NCBI GenBank assembly: GCA_964017145.1
Contig: OZ024841.1
Coordinates: 2,728,001 to 2,792,000 of the forward strand
Source of the DNA: Agrocybe praecox
Lineage: Eukaryota; Basidiomycota; Agaricomycetes; Agaricales; Agrocybaceae
DNA: 64,000 nucleotides
Direction: 5' to 3'
A model generated the notes under the pieces. That model was not told where the DNA came from and searched no databases. It saw only the letters and a list, made by a program, of their open reading frames with translations. How positions within the stretch are numbered: position 1 is the first letter of the stretch; every line of letters starts with the position of its first letter. A program made the translations under genes and the position numbers. Shown here piece by piece: positions 46,601 through 57,835 of this stretch.

Positions 46601-47895
46601 AGACCCACGTGCGATCAAACTTCGAGAGGGAATATCTGCTGTTATACGTGGAATTATGGAGTTATGGTCCGCTGATGCGGCCATAGGCCATGTACGTTGT
46701 CTTTTACTCTGCTTGCTGGCGATGATTAAGAAGCGCTTTCTTCAAGGCTTTGAGCGATCTATTTAAGTCCATTACCTCCCTTCCGGCAGATATCACCTTG
46801 ATTTCGCTTCCAGCGGGGCCTTTGCTAGAACTTGTATGCTTAGCGGCTCAACGTCAATTGACAGCGACATGGCTATCGCTTTCTCATATCCTCATTGCAC
46901 AATTAAACCCACCTGTCTTTTCGTTGAATTTGAAGAGTGGGCCTACTCCCGAAGCTGAGATGACGATACAACAGTTGTTACCAGTCATCTTGCAGACTAG
47001 TTTGACAGCATTTGCGGTTGATGGGCTTATGGAAAACGTGAGTTCCTGTTCTTCGATTCTGCACGAATTTAGCCATTGATAAAGATTTTCCAGAACCCTG
47101 ATATTGTTCAAGAGTTCTTTTCCTGCATGGATAGGGTTAGAAATTTCCATGAGATTTTCACCCGGTCGACAGAAACTGACATAGGTTCATAGGCTGCACA
47201 AGATTTTGTTTCTGCTTTCTATGTTCTTCCGCCAGGATTATTCGACGCCCTTATACAATGCGCCATAAACTCATTATCGTTGCAAGAACGATATTCATTA
47301 GTTTCGGCCTGTAATTTCCTCGTATGTGGTCCTTTGTCATGCAACTCTGAATTTTGTCTGATTCATTTACTACCCTCAAGTGCACATTAATTCACAGAAC
47401 GTCTATGTCAGACGATCTTCTACCACAAAGGACGGCCTTTTTGAGCACACATGGACCAAACCTAATGCGGGCTGTGCTGCAGGGCTTTGCGGGTGTTGCT
47501 CCAAGAAGCGTCGTTCCTAATTTAATCGAGATCCTAGGCACGCTACTAAGTCGAGCAAGCGGGAACGAAATAGCGGGAGGCGCTACACTGTGGATGAAAG
47601 ATATTCTACTATCGGTCAGCGATATCCAACCCTTATGTGGACAATATATGCTGATGCTTTCCATCTTTCATTACAGGATAATTTTGTACCAAGTAAGGCC
47701 AACCTCGAGGTGAAGAATAAATTTATCAAAGCAGTTGCAGGGTAAGTCGTACACAATGAAACTTCTGTGCATATATGCTGAAAATATCTCAGGTCTCGTT
47801 CTCTAAAAAAGACTCGCGAGGCGGCGCAACAGTTTACTCTAGTTGCTCGGGGGTTAGAGGGCTCAAATTTCGGATATTCGACTTTAACTATGTAA
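43673..47895 (+). CDS. Importin-13-like karyopherin (ARM/HEAT repeat nuclear transport receptor)
   Basis: A beta-karyopherin that would carry cargo through nuclear pores under RanGTP control. Exon 1 (43673-43732) encodes MANPSFLPTLSQFDIEHAAQ and joins LIQQAYAPPTAGTTPEG through a GT-AG intron ending at 43783. The importin-N region follows: GLKRLQQDLFELQKRPEAWG, VQFFGAHTAQVKIARDW and AFPSEHVEDLRDLVVQLTAHS, then SLALKLSPGRPSRWPGWIMS. Further exons show helical repeats without other domains. The C-terminus SLKKTREAAQQFTLVARGLE and GSNFGYSTLTM ends at the stop 47893-47895 and is typical of this family in fungi. About 15 small introns are implied. No break was noticed. Confidence 0.85.
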
Positions 47896-48133
47896 CTTTA
47901 CGCTCACCTTGTACCGTAGCTCTAGGTCCTCATGCATCACGTTTTCCGCATTATTCAAAAACCTTTTATAAATTGAAACAGATGATTTCGTGACACTCGA
48001 GCCAAACCGGCTGGCTTTGTTTGGATTATAATTAATTGACTTTGATAAACAGGGTTTTCCCTATTTAATGACCGTGCCTCAACTCTATAGTATTTAGCGT
48101 TCTTTCATTTGCTCTCCCATCTTCCGAATAGCG
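47896..48133. promoter_or_regulatory. Short intergenic region
   Basis: Separates the importin gene and the small Cys/His gene, both plus strand. No distinct motif was recognised. Confidence 0.3.
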
Positions 48134-48558
48134 ATGAACCCCATCATTGTTGTGAATGACTTCGTCTTTTGCGAGAGGCACGGGCTAGAATACTGTGGTA
48201 GCTGCTGCTACGACCATCGCATGACCAACAACTACAATGTCGAGGACAGGCTTGGGGACATTGAAGATAACTTCCACTACAGTATTGAGGTAGGCGACTT
48301 ATTGACGAGTAGCTTGGAATAGAAGGGCGTTGCTTATACTGTTGCACTCAGAATCGTGACTCTTTCAACGTTTACGCGCTTGGAGCCATCAAAGCTGGAC
48401 GAAAGTCAGAGTCGTAAAAGTGTCAAGACCATAACAAAATTGATTGCAACACTTGCTTTGACTGGGTTGGCTTCATCGAAAAGCAAGCAAAGGAAGCTGA
48501 ATCCAGGGCCGCTTGGTTGGGAAAGAGGGAGAAGTACTTTAACAAAAGAGGGGACTAA
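48134..48558 (+). pseudogene. Small Cys/His (zinc-binding-like) protein gene with in-frame stop
   Basis: Belongs to a small Agaricomycete family of Cys/His proteins with two zinc-knuckle-like halves. Exon 1 (48134-48289) encodes VVNDFVFCERHGLEYCGSCC and YDHRMTNNYN. A GT-AG intron leads to exon 2 at 48352 with NRDSFNVYALGAIKAGRK. A TAA at 48415-48417 then ends the frame. Directly after it, in the same frame, the second half of the family is present and open: KCQDHNKIDCNTCFDWVGFI, then EKQAKEAESRAAWLGKRE, to a stop at 48556-48558. The single stop codon is therefore the only obvious lesion. It is either a recent nonsense mutation, a sequencing error, or a site of readthrough. Function of the family is unknown to me. 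Confidence 0.72.
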
Positions 48559-48783
48559 ACGTGTCAGTGTTTCATACATTTTCAAACACATATACAGCAT
48601 AGATTTGTCAACTGATGCCACCAACAGCAAATCATCAATTAATTTGAAAAAAGGGACAATTACAGTTATTAAAGATACAACACAGAATTTTGGATAAGAA
48701 ATAAGAGCACCTGTACATTATAATTATACATACAAAGCATTATAGAGTGATATTAGCAGTGACAGAAAGAAATAGATAGTGTA
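48559..48783. other. Convergent 3' intergenic region
   Basis: AT-rich stretch between the 3' ends of the small Cys/His gene (plus) and the arrestin-like gene (minus). No feature seen. Confidence 0.4.
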
Positions 48784-51037
48784 TTAGCATTTCCTTCTCA
48801 ATGGTTGGGTGAAAGCAATTGGCCGCATGCCATCCGAAGGGTAAAATGTGGCAATTCTAACAGGATGCGAGACGAGAGTTGTCTTGTCTGGTGCCTTTTC
48901 ACGACTCTGGCTATGCATGGATTCGAAGCCAGTGACAATAGGTGGCCGCATCTCCACAAAATACTGTAAGTATATATCACATAGATCTTTTAGCATTCCA
49001 TTCCCGTGTAATAAAGAACAAGACGTACCTCAATCCGGAACAAAGGACAAGCACAACTAGGCTGCATATCCACAGGAAGGTGGATCTCGCCCTCTAAATG
49101 AGAGGTGTACAGCTCGCTTGGAGCATCTTTCGGTGGTTTCCACCACACAGCGCCACCCATGTCTGCTACGATAGTCTTCAACGAAGTCCCTTTCCCTGAA
49201 GGCCCCGTCGCAGCGGGAAGGACAGGGTACCATACATTCGTTCCACTGCTCCCATACTCGGGATTGTTCGCTGTGTTTCCGGCTTCGTCACATTCGGATA
49301 CTGAATCTCCGCCTTTTGGGCAGAAGTGGCGAAGACGGCGGACGAGGCGAATGCAAGGCGCTTTGGGTGATGAGAGGACGTTGAGCGCCTCAGTGTCATC
49401 GCCTGAGAAGGAGAGGTGGCATGGGATGAATGTGTTCCGCGTGTATGTGAGCTGGATAAAGAGGGAGAACAATTAGATTCTGCAGCTCCAGAGCTGAGGC
49501 GATCGTGGAGGATTGTCGACTCACTGGGGCAGCTAGATATAACTAAGTATAGAATGAGCAGAAGATACGACAGATGGATAAATTGTGGACATACTTGACA
49601 GGATACTGATATATTTCTACCCTTTGGCCCTCCGAGTCGTCCCTCAACAGTGACTTTGGGCAGTGCGATCCACCCTCCTGGGTCTATCAACGGCCCTGGG
49701 GGAATATTTCTAGTCGCATATGCCTCCCACCTTTTCGTAGAGGGAGAACGAGGGAGAACGGACGGTGTATATGCCACCGCAGTTTTGATTCTGTACGGAT
49801 GGAGGGTTAAAAAAAGAAGCGCCAACTGTGAAAGATTGATATCACAACCTGCTGTCTGGCTTCAAGAACCCATGTACTATATGCACGGTGAGCTCATATT
49901 GAATACTTGCGGTGATTCCGGGCTCGATGAAGCTGGGTGGGGCGGGGCAGATAGAATCGTTGTTGCCGCAGCCATCTGTTTGGATTGTAAGGGAGTTTGG
50001 GAAGGTAGAGGGGTGATCATGTAGCCCTCCCGTGCTGTCTCCATAGGGTGATAGAGGCGAGTTAATATGCAAGTTTAATGGTGTTTTCCTATCTACCTCG
50101 GCCCACTGAGGCCTTGAAGTGTTGGAAATAGTAGTGGAAGACGGAGACGCAAGAGAGAACGGAGAGATTGCATCAGGGACAACCGCCTCGTAGGAGTCAA
50201 AGTTTATCACAGAGGGGAAAGGAAAGCAGAAAGGAATTTGATAAGAGCCAAGTAGTTTCCCGGGCGCCTTCTTTGTTTGATTTGTCCTAGGATGCTTAGA
50301 AGAGGTAGGAGGACTCCCCATATGCTTGGTATTCCATATGAGATGCTTGTGCTTCAAGAAAGTATACGCATCGTCCACGAGATAGCCAGTAACAATCTTC
50401 CCTCGAAGCTACGAGGATCAATAAGTCTCGGAGACGGAACAAAAGACAGTCGCGGACATACAGTCACCGATATCTCCTGAACTTTTTGCGCGGTCTCCAG
50501 GTCAAGTTCCACCATGCCAGTTACCATGTCGTTCCCTACGAAACATGGTATTTTCCTGGCACGTCCATCACTGGCTAGCCCCGATGTAGAGCTACTAGTG
50601 AAAGTTAGAAGCGTGGCCCAGGGTTTGTTGTCTCTTATTGGGAAAGAATGTTCAACGTGAGTTACTTTCTTGGGCGCCCCATCGTCTGGCCCTGCGGTAG
50701 GTAGAGAAAGAGGCTGATACAGAATACGTGAATACCGAGGTGGGATAGTCGAGCTTTCTACATGTGTTGCTGCAGGTGAAGACTGCTCGGATTCGCTTGG
50801 TATTGTGGCACTTTCAGGGCATGAGACGAGGAGGTCTGCCTCCCATTCAGATTCCGTCGGAAAAGCAGAAGGTATACTCGCGTCAAAGGGCGAATACTGG
50901 GGTAAATTTGACTGAGCGGATTTTATACTGGATAATGTGTTCAGAGAAGAGGTTGAGGCCCGTCGGAAAAGGGAGAATCTCCTCCACGCATTACCTTGCG
51001 CTCGCAAGCAACTTGTGTCGGCAGGTGAAGTTGACAT
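48784..51037 (-). CDS. Arrestin-like domain protein
   Basis: A predicted alpha-arrestin-type adaptor, a family that in fungi links ubiquitin ligases to plasma-membrane transporters. The start at 51037 gives MSTSPADTSCLRAQGNAWRR and a low-complexity Ser-rich N-terminus. A beta-strand-rich arrestin N part follows: GNDMVTGMVELDLETAQKVQ, then through a GT-AG intron SVTLRGKIVTGYLVDDAYTF. Next are PPSFIEPGITASIQYELTVH and IVHGFLKPDSR, then WIALPKVTVEGRLGGPKGRN and LTYTRNTFIPCHLSFSGDD. The last exon ends FTQPLRRKC at 48784. This order (N-arrestin strands, Pro-rich insert, cysteine-poor C part) matches the Agaricomycete arrestin-like family I remember. No PPxY motif was noticed. It shares a ~290-bp divergent promoter region with the Dis3 gene. 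Confidence 0.65.
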
Positions 51038-51328
51038 AGAACGGAGGCAAGGAGCAAGTCATTTGGTAAAATCATATAACACCGTCCACCAGACAAGATT
51101 GTTACACTCCAGGAATGATCAATGATCAATGATGCAAATTCAAAAGGGCAGCATTATTTTTGGGATTGCACCGCCCATTTTACGACATCGTATGTTCCAG
51201 GTACCCCCATTTTTGTGGATGAAAGGCGGAGTTTCAAAAAAATGCGTAACCGTTCCAATATTAGTAACCCTAACAGGAACAATCTCTGCGTTGTACTCTT
51301 ACGATCCTAGGCGCCCAGGGGAATTCCA
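51038..51328. promoter_or_regulatory. Divergent promoter region, arrestin-like gene and DIS3
   Basis: 291 bp separating two head-to-head start codons. The sequence includes 'gatcaatgatcaatgat' (51118-51134), a short tandem. No clear TATA box was seen on either strand. Confidence 0.45.
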
Positions 51329-54300
51329 ATGCCGGAAATCACGATCCTGAAGAGAACCAGCACAGAAGCTGTGGTTACCCAGCGCAAATTTTTCAAAAAG
51401 ACCGCCCGAGGAAAAGTCATCAAAGGTGAGATCGTTGGACCTCCCAAAACGCGTCTAATATTTTGATAGTCCTGCGTGAGAGGTATCTACGCGACGACGT
51501 CTCTTGCGGTATAGCAGGTTGCAGAGAATGCGAAATCAACAATCTGGCTTTACCTTCTTCGGGAGATAAACTGCACCCTTCGTTCCCCAATGGACATTTC
51601 ATCTTACCAGACACAAACGTTTTTCTATCCCAAGTGAGTTAAAGCCATTTTATACTGCTCATTCATAACGTTTTGCCGACATTTTAATGACCAGTTTCGA
51701 TAGATGGATCTCGTAGAATCGCCGCTTTTCAATCCTCCAATTATCCTCCTACAAACAGTTCTCGAAGAAGTCCGGCACCGGTCTTTGCCTCTGTACAATC
51801 GCTTGAAGGCACTAACGAAAATGGAAGATAAAAAAATATGGGTTTTCTACAATGAATACAGATCGTATGCGCTATCATCGCTCGAATAGTTTATCTCTGC
51901 TGACCGAAGATCTTCCCATAGCGAAACTGCCATCATAAGAGAAGAAGATGAGACCCCGAATGACAGGAACGACAGAGGTATGTCAGTATTTTTTGACCTA
52001 TTGTCTTTATCTAATGTTCAAAATGGCCAGGAATTCGAAAGGCGACAGCCTGGTATAATTCACATCTCAAATTAACGCGCCCTCCAATTCGCGGTCAACC
52101 CTCTCAACTCCCAACAGTTGTTCTCATGACTGAAGATGCAGCAAACAGACGGAAGGCAGAGAAATCAGACATTGCCGCCACTTCAGGTATGCACCTGTCA
52201 TAAAACATCTATCCCACACAATTTATCATCTTCGGCATGCAGTGAGGCAATATGTGGAAGGAATGAAAGAAGCGACACAGTTACTAGATCTCCTAGCAGC
52301 TGAAGGTTCAAATGATATCGAACCCACTAAAGCTGTTGCTGGACGTCAGGCTTTGTACCCAGAGGTACGCAAATCCTGAATATTTGCTTATTTGCGGCCT
52401 AACATTTTGCGCTAGTACCTTTCAACCGCTGTATTGGTAGCAGGAGTCAAAGGCGGAAAACTTCACCAAGGCCACTTCAATGCCAATCAATACAATTATC
52501 TCGAAGGGAGCGTCTCCGTACCCGCTTACAAAAAACCTGTCCTCCTCATTGGTCGAGAAAACATGAACAGAGTGGTTGACGGAGATATCGTTGTAGTGGA
52601 AGTTTTTGATGAATCAGAATGGAAGGCACCTGCGGATGAAGTCGTTGATCAGGATTGTGAGTTGACATCCTTTGTTTTCATATACCTTTATGAGTGATCT
52701 TCTCATGTTGTATAAATTTAGCTACACTAAAGAACGACGATGCCGAAGAATCAGGGGACGATCTCGACCTTGAAGCTGATGAAGTGCTTGTCAAAGAATC
52801 CAAACTTACTCAATCCGAAAAAAGGACATCAGAAAAACAGCCAACTGGTCGGGTTGTGGGCATCATCAAACGCAACTGGAGAGCGTAAGGCATCGTCAAT
52901 TAAGTCGCCTATCTGTCAATCACTAATTTGTTTGTTCTCTTTGGGCTCAGTTACGTATGTCATATTGATAGCACCTCTCTAACCTCTTCCAACGCCACCT
53001 CCTTGTCTCAACAAACTGTCTTCGCCACCCCCGTATCCCGCCTCCTCCCCCGCATTCGTCTACGCACGCGCCAGGCACCCTCTCTAATAGGCCAAAAAAT
53101 TCTCGTCACCATCGACAGATGGGACGTCACGTCGCGCTATCCAGAAGGCCACTTTGTTCGCGCCTTGGGCAAAGTCGAAAGCAAGGAGGCGGAGCAGGAG
53201 AGTTTGCTGTTGGAGTTTGAGGTGCCTTACAGACCTTTTGGAAAGGCTATTCTGGATTGTCTCCCAGAGCAAGGCGAGCAATGGGTCGTTCCCCCCAAGA
53301 GCGACACTAGCCCAGAATGGAGGGGTAGAGAGGATTTGAGGGATATGATTATCTGCAGCATTGATCCTCCTGGTATGGTCTTCCTTATCGGTTTTCTGGG
53401 CAACTTACGACTTTTTCTTTAGGCTGTCAAGATATCGACGACGCTCTTCACGCAAGACCACTCGCAAACGGAAACATCGAAGCTGGGGTCCACATCGCTG
53501 ACGTGTCTCACTTTGTTCATGCCGATACACCTATGGACAGCGAGGCAGCCTCGAGAGGAACTACCGTCTATCTGGTAGACAAGCGTATCGACATGTTACC
53601 CGCACTCCTAGGCACGAACTTGTGTTCATTGCGTCCGTTTGTCGAAAGGTTGGCCTTTTCTGCAATTTGGGTAGGTTTTAGTGTTGCTGCATGCGTATAT
53701 TTGCATTGATGCTGATGTATGTCTCGTCTCTGATGCAGGAAATGACACCGGAGGCTGAAATTGTCAACGTACGGTTTACGAAGTCAGTCATTGCTTCCAA
53801 GGCTGCGTTCACATATGAGGAAGCGCAGATTCGCAAAGATGACCCGTAAGTTCTTCTCTTTACGAGGGATTACGGGGGAATCTATACTTACGTAGAATTT
53901 ATCATAGTCATCGTCAAGATGAACTAACAACCTCCATCCGTCTCCTCAACACCCTTGCCCTCAAATTAAAAGCCAAGCGAATGGCAGCTGGAGCTCTTAA
54001 TCTTGCCTCGCCAGAAGTTAAGATCCATTTGGATAGTTCTGAATCTTCCGACCCTATCGATGTCGAGCAGAAGGAGATGAGGGAGACAAATAGTCTGGTC
54101 GAAGAGTTCATGTTGCTCGCCAATATCAGTGTGGCTAGGAAAATCGAGGAGACGTTCCCACAAACGGCTGTTCTCAGGTAAGTTTTGACTCAGTGTATTG
54201 ACGCAGTTTTTAAATATTAGTATCCAGACGGCACTTACCTCCCCCCCGAACCAATTTCGAGAAATTGCAAGATATCCTCCTGAAGAGGAAGGGCATGAAG

Positions 54301-55119
54301 TTGGATGTTTCGAGTTCCGGAGCGCTCGCTGCATCTCTGGACCAATGCGTTGATCCACAAGAACCCGCATTCAACACTTTGGTCCGCATCATGGCTACTC
54401 GATGCATGCTCTCCGCAGAGTATTTCTGCTCTGGAAGCGTCGGAAAGGACACCTTCGGACATTACGGACTTGCCAGTCCTATTTACACGCATTTCACCAG
54501 CCCTATTCGTCGTTATGCAGGTACTGAATCTTTTAACAGCTCGATCTCTTTCTTTCCATCTGTGCTAATTTTACTTTAGATGTACTTGCACATCGACAGC
54601 TTTCCGCAGCCATTGGCTATACGGCTCTGCATCCATCATTGCATTCTAAACCCCACGTCGAGCGCGTCCTGGATGTCGTCAATCGCCGTCATAGGATGGC
54701 TCAGATGGCAGGCAGGGCGAGCGTCGAGTTCTATGTCGGGCTGGCATTGAAAGGTCGGGGCGAAAGGGAGAAGAAAGTCCCCGGAAGTGCCGGTACCGTG
54801 ACGGAAGAAGCATTCGTGATCAGGACATTCAGGAATGGAGTTGGAGTATTCGTGTCAAAGTAAGCTTTTTCTATTCGACCTCCTGTTTCGAGATGCTTAT
54901 ATATGTCTTGTGATCCATAGACTTGGGATTGAAGGACTGGTGATGTTCAAACGTGACATGCAGTTTGATGCGGAAAATTACACGATTACAGTTGGTGAAA
55001 CAACTATCGCTGTATTTGACAAAGTGAAGGTTCGGATTGAGGTGGAAAAAGACCGAAATACACAGAGAGGACGGGTGAAGATGAGTCTTGTGGAGCCTAT
55101 TGACTCGTTTGGCATGTAA
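51329..55119 (+). CDS. DIS3: Exosome catalytic subunit Dis3/Rrp44 (RNase II family)
   Basis: The 3'-5' exoribonuclease and endonuclease of the nuclear and cytoplasmic exosome. It starts at 51329 with [20 protein letters not shown]. Domains in order: the CR3-type Cys cluster in [17 protein letters not shown]; a PIN domain with [12 protein letters not shown] and [20 protein letters not shown]; cold-shock domains with [20 protein letters not shown] and [17 protein letters not shown]; the RNB domain with [20 protein letters not shown] (acidic catalytic cluster) and HTSPIRR-like [18 protein letters not shown]; and a C-terminal S1 domain ending [14 protein letters not shown]. About a dozen short introns are implied. 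An acidic insert ([17 protein letters not shown]) lies between the cold-shock parts. The reading frames are open wherever I joined exons. Confidence 0.93.
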
Positions 55120-55671
55120 ATGGCATCACCCCGGGGAGTTCAAGCCTTCAGTTCACAGCAAAACCTCCGAAAAAAAATATTGGTCCAGAATTGAGAACAT
55201 GTATTAATCAAAGGTTTTGCGATGAACCGAAAGTCAACTGAAATTAGAAACTTCAACTGTAATTTAATATCTTACGAAAACGATCGTGCTGTTTCTGCGA
55301 GTGTTATCGCACCTCGGATGGACCAAATTCCTCTGAAGTACCTGGGATATGTAGGATCCAAGAAAGAAACACGTTAAACAACGCGGAGCAGGCCTGCGGA
55401 GAATATAAAAAAGCTCACGAGATTGCATCTATGTGTATTCGAAAATCTAGCGCCGTATGTGTTTTCAAGTCGGCCTGACTGAACATCCCACTTCGGGAAA
55501 ATCCCCCTGTATCAGATGTCGAGCGGTGTTGGGAAATGGAAACTAATTTTAGCGTGATGTTCGTCAGCAAAATGAGTCACATGATCAATTCGTCATCCCT
55601 CGTAACTAAATAATTGCGCGATTCTTTTTAGCCGTGTTGGAAACGTTGGAATAACATAGAAGTCCCTTAAC
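55120..55671. other. Intergenic region, nothing recognised
   Basis: About 550 bp between the Dis3 and MsrA genes, both plus strand. AT-rich; no tRNA, repeat or ORF of note. Confidence 0.5.
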
Positions 55672-56600
55672 ATGCTTGGCCGCCTCAGAAATATCTTCTC
55701 TTCTCCCGTCACAGACCCCTCCTACTACCGCTCGACAATGTCCTCAGGTGCCTTTTTATTTGCTTCTATCCTCTTTGCGATACTTACACATGTCTATGGT
55801 CGACATTACACAACAGCATCAACTTCACAACCCGAAATAGCTACCTTTGCAGCTGGATGCTTTTGGGGTGTCGAGCACATCTTCCTGAAGCATTTCCCAC
55901 CATCGCAGAACAAGGGCATTTTATCGACTGCCGTTGGATACACAGGCGGAAACCCACTGGTATCCAACCCTAGTTACGAGCTTGTCTGCAAGGGGGCGAC
56001 AGATCATGCAGAGGCGTTGAAGATAGAGTTCGACCCCAGTGTGGTGACTTATGCCCAGCTTGTCGGTATGTGCATTGATTTCGCGAGTATATGTTCCTTA
56101 ATCTGATCTGTGGGTTGTATCGCGAATCAAAAGAGTTCTTTTACAGAACCCATGACCCAACGACGGTTAACCGCCAAGGAGGCGATACTGGTAGTCGTGG
56201 GTTATATTCATTATCTGATTCTTACATCAGGATATCTCGAAGGGACTAATCGTTGTCAATCATTTTTCTCAGAATATCGCTCGGCCATCTTCACCCACTC
56301 ACCAGAACAGGAGGAAATCGCGAGACGTATTACGGAGGAAATTCAGGCCAAACATTTCACACCAAAAGGTATGTCCGGTCTTTATTTCATCCGATATCGA
56401 CGCCACGCGCTGCCTTTTACCGGTATTCAAAACAAAAACAAAAAAAGCATGCTCATCATCATCATCATCTATTAGGCAAAAAAATCGTAACCGAAATTGT
56501 CCCTGCAGGGCAGTGGTGGAACGCCGAAGAGTACCACCAACTCTACCTGTACAAAAACCCAAGCGGATACCAATGCCCTACCCATCGTCTACACTGGTAG
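55672..56600 (+). CDS. Peptide methionine-(S)-S-oxide reductase (MsrA)
   Basis: Repairs oxidised methionine (S-sulfoxide) in proteins using thioredoxin. The active-site motif is present as FAAGCFWGVEHIFLKHF, with Cys in GCFWG as the nucleophile. Then come TAVGYTGGNPLVSNPSYELV and CKGATDHAEALKIEFDPSVV. An intron leads to FFYRTHDPTTVNRQGGDT, another to YRSAIFTHSPEQEEIARRIT and EEIQAKHFTPK, and the last exon is IVTEIVPAGQWWNAEEYHQL ending YQCPTHRLHW at 56600. The first exon adds about 55 residues with a hydrophobic stretch (GAFLFASILFAILTHVYG) before the catalytic domain, possibly a signal or organelle-targeting segment. Translation could instead start at 55738. Around GGDT the exact splice sites are uncertain. 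Confidence 0.88.
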
Positions 56601-57835
56601 ATTACATGACCTCTACGGTCTACCCCTTTTTATCGGACCCCGCCCGGCTTTCCCGTGACTTATCTAGTAATTTGGCTTGTCAGTAGTTTTTTTTATAGAG
56701 TTGTTCGTACGTATATACGTTGTCTTTGCCACTCATGAGTAGATATCTGTATGTCTGCGGTTTTTTTTGTATTTGGAAGATGTATGATTATAATTTCATT
56801 GTTATTTTTTAATATCTATTTTGTTCTCTTTGACTCGGATCCTTCAGGACGACTCATGACGTGTGATTTGTCAAGCATGATAGACAGATAGACTGCATGC
56901 AATGTTCCGTTGTAACAGTCAATCAGAACGAAAAATGATATCATTGGCTTCAAAGAACATCACAGCCAATCCGAGGCCTAAATTGACAAAATGTCATATC
57001 TCGGCTACTACTCTTACCAACGTAAATTTGAACTAAATATAGGTTGCAATTTGCGTGTAATTCTGCACCCCAATCAGGATATTATTTCCTAATAAGTTCT
57101 AGAAACATACCTCGATATCGACGCCGGTAGATCCAGGCACCAAGGTCTGCAGCGTAGTTGGGTATTTCCAACTTTTCGTATACCTCGAAATTTTTTTTCG
57201 ACGTGTGCGAGGCTTCCTCCGCGCGTTTCCCCAGAACCAGAAATTATGAGGCCTGTCAGCAACGATTGCGCTAACCTTGACATATTTATCAGCCTACGAC
57301 AAATCGAGTATCGATGACATATCTTTCTTCTGAATTCCGTGGATTAAATTGTCTCAAAGGAATATGTACTAAACATATAACTGTCAACTTCTATTCTGTC
57401 CAACATTCGGACCCTTTGGTACTCCTTGATCATTTCTTTTTGGAATCAATTTATCTGTTAACAGCGTCTCGCAGGACACGAAGACCCGATGACTTGTTAT
57501 CGCGAGCTAAATAAAGCCAGAATACCTTCTAGTCAATCTCGGCGTCAAACTAACTCAGTTCTCGAGCGATGTCCCCAGAATCCAGATCATGATGCACTAG
57601 TAAGCATTGCCTTTTGTGGAGATAATCTGTGAACGAATGTATGTATATCCGTACGAGAAGTACCTAGTTTCTCAGACAACACTGCCGATGAGAAGAAAAG
57701 AAGTTCTTGTTTTGTCGCGTGTTCTTCTCCTTCTATATGATACCACGATGGAATGTATAAATACACCAGGTAAATCCAGAAGACCCCTTTGTATTCTTAA
57801 CCAGCCTTTTGACTTGCACTTCAATCGTACACTAT
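56601..57835. other. Intergenic region with one coding-like relic exon
   Basis: Mostly AT-rich. The only protein-like part is on the minus strand at 57234-57111, described separately. The other open frames lack recognisable motifs. Confidence 0.5.
57111..57234 (-). other. Coding-like orphan exon
   Basis: One minus-strand frame reads LGKRAEEASHTSKKNFEVYE then KLEIPNYAADLGAWIYRRRY, with protein-like composition and a GT donor (CGAG|GTATGT) at its end. No acceptor or neighbouring exons fit, and I do not recognise it. Probably a leftover exon of a lost gene. Confidence 0.3.
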
